Shown here: positions 60,389 through 64,000 of the stretch, in pieces
Layout: each line of letters begins with the position of its first letter
Position numbering within the stretch: the stretch's first letter is position 1
Source of the DNA: Rurimicrobium sp040387755
GTDB taxonomy: Bacteria; Bacteroidota; Bacteroidia; Chitinophagales; Chitinophagaceae
Assembly: GCA_040387755.1 (NCBI GenBank)
Contig: JAZKDB010000002.1
Coordinates: 186,001-250,000 of the forward strand
DNA: 64,000 nt
Direction of reading: 5' to 3'
Notes under the pieces: generated by a model
The model's database searches: none
What the model saw: only the letters and a program-made list of their open reading frames with translations
Told to the model about the DNA's origin: nothing
Made by a program: the position numbers and the translations under genes

Positions 60389-61239
60389 AATAAGTTTTCC
60401 TTGTTTAAATGATTAATTTTGGCGGCAAAGTACGTCTTTTTTTCAGGATTCTGCAAACTTAATTTTCGATAAATTTCTATCGCTTTATCAAATCGCCCTT
60501 GCTTGACATGAATCTCTGCTAAAGGTTCACTAACCATAATATCCTGCTTGTCAATAGAATTTATGGCCATTTCAAATACGGCTTCAGGAATATTGTCGTC
60601 TTCCTCTCCCATAGCTGCTGCTAATTTCTCGCGTTGCCACATAGAGCGAAGCATGGCCTTGTCTTCTTCCTCGCTCTTTTTAGCTTCATTTTTCTTTTTA
60701 AGAAACAACAACCATTCATCAAAACCCATCATCACCATTAGTGATTTCTCGGCTTCAGATTCATCAATTTCTTCAGGTATATCGTCAGAAACTTCAATAC
60801 CCTGATGTTGAAAATAATTATCTACAAATAATGGTTGTATCAAATCATCGGCTTTATATGCAGTTTTTTCGGTTTGTCCTATCATCAATTCGTCCAGTAT
60901 AATAGTTTCCTCCTCATTTAAAATAGACTCAGCGCTCTCCTGTTCTGAAACAAGCTCCTCCTGATGCTCTACGACAACCTTTAAAGGTTCTACTGCTTCA
61001 TTCAATGCTTGCAAGCCGGAATAATAATGTAGCCAATTCCCCATAAATAACTGACCCTTATGCAACAGGTTTTTCGAAAATCCATCTACTGCATATTCCT
61101 CACTATTTTGCATCCATTGGGCAGGAACCAAATAAGGATATTTTGCCAATAATACATTCAAGTGCTGTTGATCCTTCACCGACAATCGGTGAGGATGCTT
61201 TAGCCATTCAGTAATTAAAGTAGTTTGTTCTGTCATCAA
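60385..61239 (-). CDS. Cytoplasmic TPR-containing hypothetical protein
   Basis: 284 residues, no signal peptide. An N-terminal helical region (LLAKYPYLVPAQWM), a long acidic middle (about 105-165), and a C-terminal TPR pair (AEIHVKQGRFDKAIEIYRKLSLQNPEKKTYFAAKINHL). It is translationally coupled to secG, which suggests a link with secretion or the envelope, but the function is not established. Confidence 0.85.
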   Translation of the reverse strand: MMTEQTTLITEWLKHPHRLSVKDQQHLNVLLAKYPYLVPAQWMQNSEEYAVDGFSKNLLHKGQLFMGNWLHYYSGLQALNEAVEPLKVVVEHQEELVSEQESAESILNEEETIILDELMIGQTEKTAYKADDLIQPLFVDNYFQHQGIEVSDDIPEEIDESEAEKSLMVMMGFDEWLLFLKKKNEAKKSEEEDKAMLRSMWQREKLAAAMGEEDDNIPEAVFEMAINSIDKQDIMVSEPLAEIHVKQGRFDKAIEIYRKLSLQNPEKKTYFAAKINHLNKENLL

Positions 61240-61303
61240 AATATTTTACAAATAAAAGCTATCCCTGCTTAAGTATCAAATCCTGGTTTTATATCAATAT
61301 TTA

Positions 61304-61807
61304 TTACCAATTAACAAATGCCTTATTAAAAATATCATCCGCTAATTGCCTGCCAATCTCTTCTATCAATTGATTTTCAACATTCTGCAATGCTTGCGTT
61401 GCTGCAAAATCCGAAAAACGTGAAAAAGACTGCTTGTAACTGGATTTTGGGTTTTTCTTATTCTTAAAGTCTACCTGAATAGTTATCGTCAATCTATTCA
61501 GCGATGCTGTCTGTGTATTTTGCACTCCTGTTACTGTTACATCATAGGCAGTAATTGTACCAGATAAATCATAATCTGCTTCTTCGCTGCTGGTAGGAGC
61601 CAGTCCTGTCTGAGATAAAATACGATTCCGGATTTTGTCTGTAAGTGTTGCGGTCAAAGAAGGAACAACGTTACGAGCACGATTGTCGAAAGTATGGAAA
61701 TTGATATTCTTTCCTTCGATACTGGCGCCCGTAAAACTATACACCCCACAGCTCGTAAAAGCCACAGTAAATAAAACGATACACAAAACAAGATATTTCT
61801 TCATCAA
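61304..61807 (-). CDS. lptE: LptE-family LPS-assembly lipoprotein
   Basis: 167 residues: a signal peptide with lipobox FTSC (Cys20 from the first of two adjacent Met codons), then a LptE-like fold (CGVYSFTGASIEGKNINFHTFDNRARNVVPSLTATLTDKI; QLIEEIGRQLADDIFNKAF). It helps LptD insert lipopolysaccharide in the outer membrane. lptD is not in this window. Confidence 0.88.
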   Translation of the reverse strand: MMKKYLVLCIVLFTVAFTSCGVYSFTGASIEGKNINFHTFDNRARNVVPSLTATLTDKIRNRILSQTGLAPTSSEEADYDLSGTITAYDVTVTGVQNTQTASLNRLTITIQVDFKNKKNPKSSYKQSFSRFSDFAATQALQNVENQLIEEIGRQLADDIFNKAFVNW

Positions 61808-61832
61808 ACAGGGTTATAAAAGCAATATAGAT

Positions 61833-63101
61833 TTAGTCCTTGATATCATATTCTTTAATCTTCCGGTACAAGGTGCGTTCCGAAATTCCTAATTCATTCG
61901 CTGCATCTCTCCTTCGATTTTTATGCTTTCTCAATGCTTTGACAATAAACTCCTTTTCGCGGTCGCTCAAAGCTAATGTTTCTTCTACCTCTTCATGATG
62001 ATCTACCAATTGATCGGCCTGAGGGTAATACAAAGGATTTCCCGGTAAATAATTGGTAGCAATTATTGGCGTTACATTTTCTGTTGAATTGGTGTAATTA
62101 CTATTATTGTTAGGGACAATGTGCTCCATATTTTGTCCGTTAATATTAACAGCCTGACCACGAGCCATATCAAAAACTAATTGCTTCAGATCATTCAGAT
62201 CCTTTTTCATATCAAAAAAGAGCTTGTAAAAAATGTCTCTTTCCGTATCCGTAAGGCTATCACTATTAAACTGATGACCATTAGAGGATGGCATCAAAGC
62301 CATACTGGCTGTGCGATCATTGGCCTGAGGCAAAAACCTTTGCAACACATCGGCTGAAATATTTGAATCCTTGGCCAGAACAGAAATCTGTTCTGCAATA
62401 TTTTTAAGCTCACGAATATTACCTGGCCATTTATAGCTGAGCAATAGCTGCTTGGCGCTATTATCCAATAAAATGGTTTGAGTCTTGTATTTCTCTGCAA
62501 AATCAGCAGCAAACTTGCGAAACAATATCGGAATATCTTCCTGTCTGTCGCGCAAAGCAGGAACACGAATAGGCACAGTACTCAATCGGTAATACAAATC
62601 CTGACGGAAACGTCCCTGATAAGTTAATTCCAGCAAATCCTTATTGGTAGCGGCTATTACGCGCACATTAGCTTTTTGCACTTTAGAAGAACCAACACGG
62701 ATATATTCCCCGGTCTCCAGCATACGCAACAAGCGCGCCTGAGTGCCCAAAGGCATTTCACCAATCTCATCTAGAAAAATGGTACCACCATTTACCGTTT
62801 CAAAATAACCTTTACGGCTATCAACAGCTCCGGTAAAAGCACCTTTTTCGTGACCAAATAATTCGGAATCAATCGTTCCTTCGGGAATGGCACCACAGTT
62901 TACGGCAATAAAAGGATTGTGTTTACGTGCCGAAAGCGAATGAATGATCTGAGAAAAAATTTCCTTTCCTACCCCACTTTCGCCAACTATTAATACCGTA
63001 AGGTCGGTATTAGCCACCTGCTCAGCCACATTCAATGCATGATTGAGCCCGGCTGAATTACCAATAATACCAAACCTGTTTTTTATGCTTTGTAATTCCA
63101 T
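61833..63101 (-). CDS. Sigma-54-dependent transcriptional activator without a receiver domain
   Basis: 422 residues: an AAA+ domain (about 1-240) with Walker A GESGVGKE, the sigma-54-contacting GAFTGA loop and the arginine-finger region; a low-complexity linker; and a Fis-type helix-turn-helix (RRRDAANELGISERTLYRKIKEYD). The N-terminus begins directly with the AAA+ domain, so activity must be controlled by abundance or another protein. Targets are unknown; it lies beside lptE. Confidence 0.92.
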   Translation of the reverse strand: MELQSIKNRFGIIGNSAGLNHALNVAEQVANTDLTVLIVGESGVGKEIFSQIIHSLSARKHNPFIAVNCGAIPEGTIDSELFGHEKGAFTGAVDSRKGYFETVNGGTIFLDEIGEMPLGTQARLLRMLETGEYIRVGSSKVQKANVRVIAATNKDLLELTYQGRFRQDLYYRLSTVPIRVPALRDRQEDIPILFRKFAADFAEKYKTQTILLDNSAKQLLLSYKWPGNIRELKNIAEQISVLAKDSNISADVLQRFLPQANDRTASMALMPSSNGHQFNSDSLTDTERDIFYKLFFDMKKDLNDLKQLVFDMARGQAVNINGQNMEHIVPNNNSNYTNSTENVTPIIATNYLPGNPLYYPQADQLVDHHEEVEETLALSDREKEFIVKALRKHKNRRRDAANELGISERTLYRKIKEYDIKD

Positions 63102-63136
63102 GAAGGTATTCTTCTAAAAATAATTAATGCTTGTTA

Positions 63137-63619
63137 CTATTCCTTTATTTTAATCGGTATCCATATCTCTTCCTCTGACTCTGGATCATTGTTTTTATAT
63201 TTTGCACCCAATACTTCAAAATGAGGCCTGCTGTCCAATACATATTCAGATGCCTGCAACCAGGTTCCAAAAATATATTGAAATATGGATGTGTCCGTAT
63301 TCAAACCCTTGTATTCAAATACCGCATACAATCCTTCTGCCAAAGTAAAGCTTTCCATTCCATCCGGAATAGTATCAAAATCTGAAACTTCTGCAGCAGC
63401 CCATTTCTCAAAAGAAGCGTTCATATCAAAATGACTGAAACTAAATGTATCATTATAAACCTGCATCGAAATCAAATCCTGATTCACTCTGTTTTTAATT
63501 TCATTGCGCATTGGCATAAAGCTTTTCCACAATTCCATTGTTCTGTTTTCGGCAAAACTCATTTTAAGTCTTTTGCCAATCAGCTTTTTTTCAAGTAAAT
63601 TTTCTATTCTTGGCTGCAT
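63137..63619 (-). CDS. GyrI-like/AraC-effector-type small-molecule-binding protein
   Basis: 160 residues with the GyrI/effector-binding fold: IGKRLKMSFAENRTMELWKSFMP at the start and GLYAVFEYKGLNT ... IFGTWLQASEYVLDSRPHFEVLG with the terminal EEIWIPIK motif. There is no DNA-binding domain, so it may bind small cationic ligands or inhibit another protein. It lies 11 bases downstream of miaB on the same strand. Confidence 0.85.
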   Translation of the reverse strand: MQPRIENLLEKKLIGKRLKMSFAENRTMELWKSFMPMRNEIKNRVNQDLISMQVYNDTFSFSHFDMNASFEKWAAAEVSDFDTIPDGMESFTLAEGLYAVFEYKGLNTDTSIFQYIFGTWLQASEYVLDSRPHFEVLGAKYKNNDPESEEEIWIPIKIKE

Positions 63620-63630
63620 TTAAATCAAAT

Positions 63631-64000
63631 TTAGATTGAAACGATTTCCCCTAACAGTGTACCCGATGTTGCACTGGTAATTTCCACCATTACGTAATCG
63701 CCCTTTTTCAAGTCATAATTTTCTTTAGGGAAAACCACTACTTTATTCTGACTGTTGCGCCCGCTCCAATGCTCTTCACTACGTTTGCTGGTATTTTCTA
63801 TCAAAATTTCAAAGGTTTTACCAACCGATTCCTGATAATTAGTCAGCGAATGACCACGATACATTGCTATCACCTCTTCAATCCTTCGTTTTTTCACTTC
63901 TTCCGGCACATCATCTTCATAACGTCGTTCGGCAAGGGTACCAGGGCGTTCGCTATAGGTATACATATAGGCCAGAGAGAACTTGCAATGATCCATCAAG
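63631..64000 (-). CDS. miaB: MiaB, tRNA methylthiotransferase (C-terminal part)
   Basis: The visible 122 residues are the C-terminal end of MiaB: FSLAYMYTYSERPGTLAERRYEDDVPEEVKKRRIEEVI closes the radical-SAM domain and the TRAM domain follows (VGKTFEILIENTSKRSEEHWSGRNSQNKVVVFP). The N-terminal part, with the [4Fe-4S] cysteines, lies beyond the window. It adds the 2-methylthio group to i6A37 of tRNAs. Confidence 0.93.
   Translation of the reverse strand, partial: LMDHCKFSLAYMYTYSERPGTLAERRYEDDVPEEVKKRRIEEVIAMYRGHSLTNYQESVGKTFEILIENTSKRSEEHWSGRNSQNKVVVFPKENYDLKKGDYVMVEITSATSGTLLGEIVSI

Noticed and set aside
1..64000. Mobile elements, prophage or transferred island
   Set aside because: No transposase, integrase, terminal inverted repeats or attachment-site duplications were seen. 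The accessory-looking loci fit the host's promoter style.

Overview
The window reads as chromosomal DNA of a free-living member of the Bacteroidota, most likely a Chitinophagales- or Sphingobacteriales-type genus. The evidence is Por/type IX secretion (T9SS) C-terminal sorting domains on two secreted proteins, a short RpoD-like sigma factor without region 1.1, repeated matches to the Bacteroidota promoter (TTTG about 19-21 bases upstream of TAnnTTTG), TPR-bearing NarL-type sensor kinases, a LiaF/LytS/LytTR module and low GC. I see no prophage, insertion sequence, integrase, rRNA or CRISPR array. One tRNA (tRNA-Cys) is present.

Layout. 1-8758: a small secreted ORF, then an inorganic-carbon operon of SulP transporter, two outer-membrane beta-barrel-like proteins, DabA and DabB. 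8834-11781 (minus): a thiopurine/thiol methyltransferase gene with an in-frame stop, a persulfide-dioxygenase/rhodanese fusion and a TauE/SafE exporter. 11909-19708 (minus): a 2599-residue T9SS surface protein with RCC1-like repeats and twelve Ig/cadherin-like domains, built as a duplicated block of six. 19751-23176: an antitoxin-like ORF, a 650-base repeat-rich intergenic region, and a TPR histidine kinase with its NarL-type regulator. 23186-34824: TamB, MoxR, MazG-like, SDR, a LemA/TPM operon and small enzymes. 34821-40739 (minus): a MarR-controlled RND efflux operon. 40884-44380: a Crp/Fnr regulator followed by a sulfane-sulfur operon with three rhodanese and two thioredoxin modules, OsmC and small membrane proteins. 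44530-46799: pyrD, trmD, rplS. 46944-51163: a repeat-rich T9SS protein, then LiaF-like/LytS/LytTR. 51272-55176: tRNA-Cys, lipoprotein, primary sigma factor and glutaryl-CoA dehydrogenase. 55329-58874: BrkB-like protein, small proteins and YceI. 58939-64000 (minus): mltG, secG, TPR protein, lptE, sigma-54 activator, GyrI-like protein and the 3' part of miaB.

How genes connect. The most informative signal is a shared operator-like sequence, GTAAC-AAAA-NNN-AC. It lies upstream of three sulfur transcription units: 10961-10974 for the persulfide dioxygenase, 11829-11842 for TauE and 41501-41514 for the rhodanese/thioredoxin operon. In all three its centre is exactly 35 bases from the centre of the TTTG of the presumed -7 element, the spacing of a Crp/Fnr-type activator bound near -40. 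The third copy overlaps the stop codon of the Crp/Fnr gene itself. This suggests that one regulator joins two loci 30 kb apart into a sulfide/persulfide detoxification regulon. Other testable regulatory structures are a 21-base-period direct repeat before the LiaF/LytS/LytTR operon, three further 21-base repeats before the TPR kinase, dyads in the yceI promoter, and a MarR-type dyad before the efflux operon.
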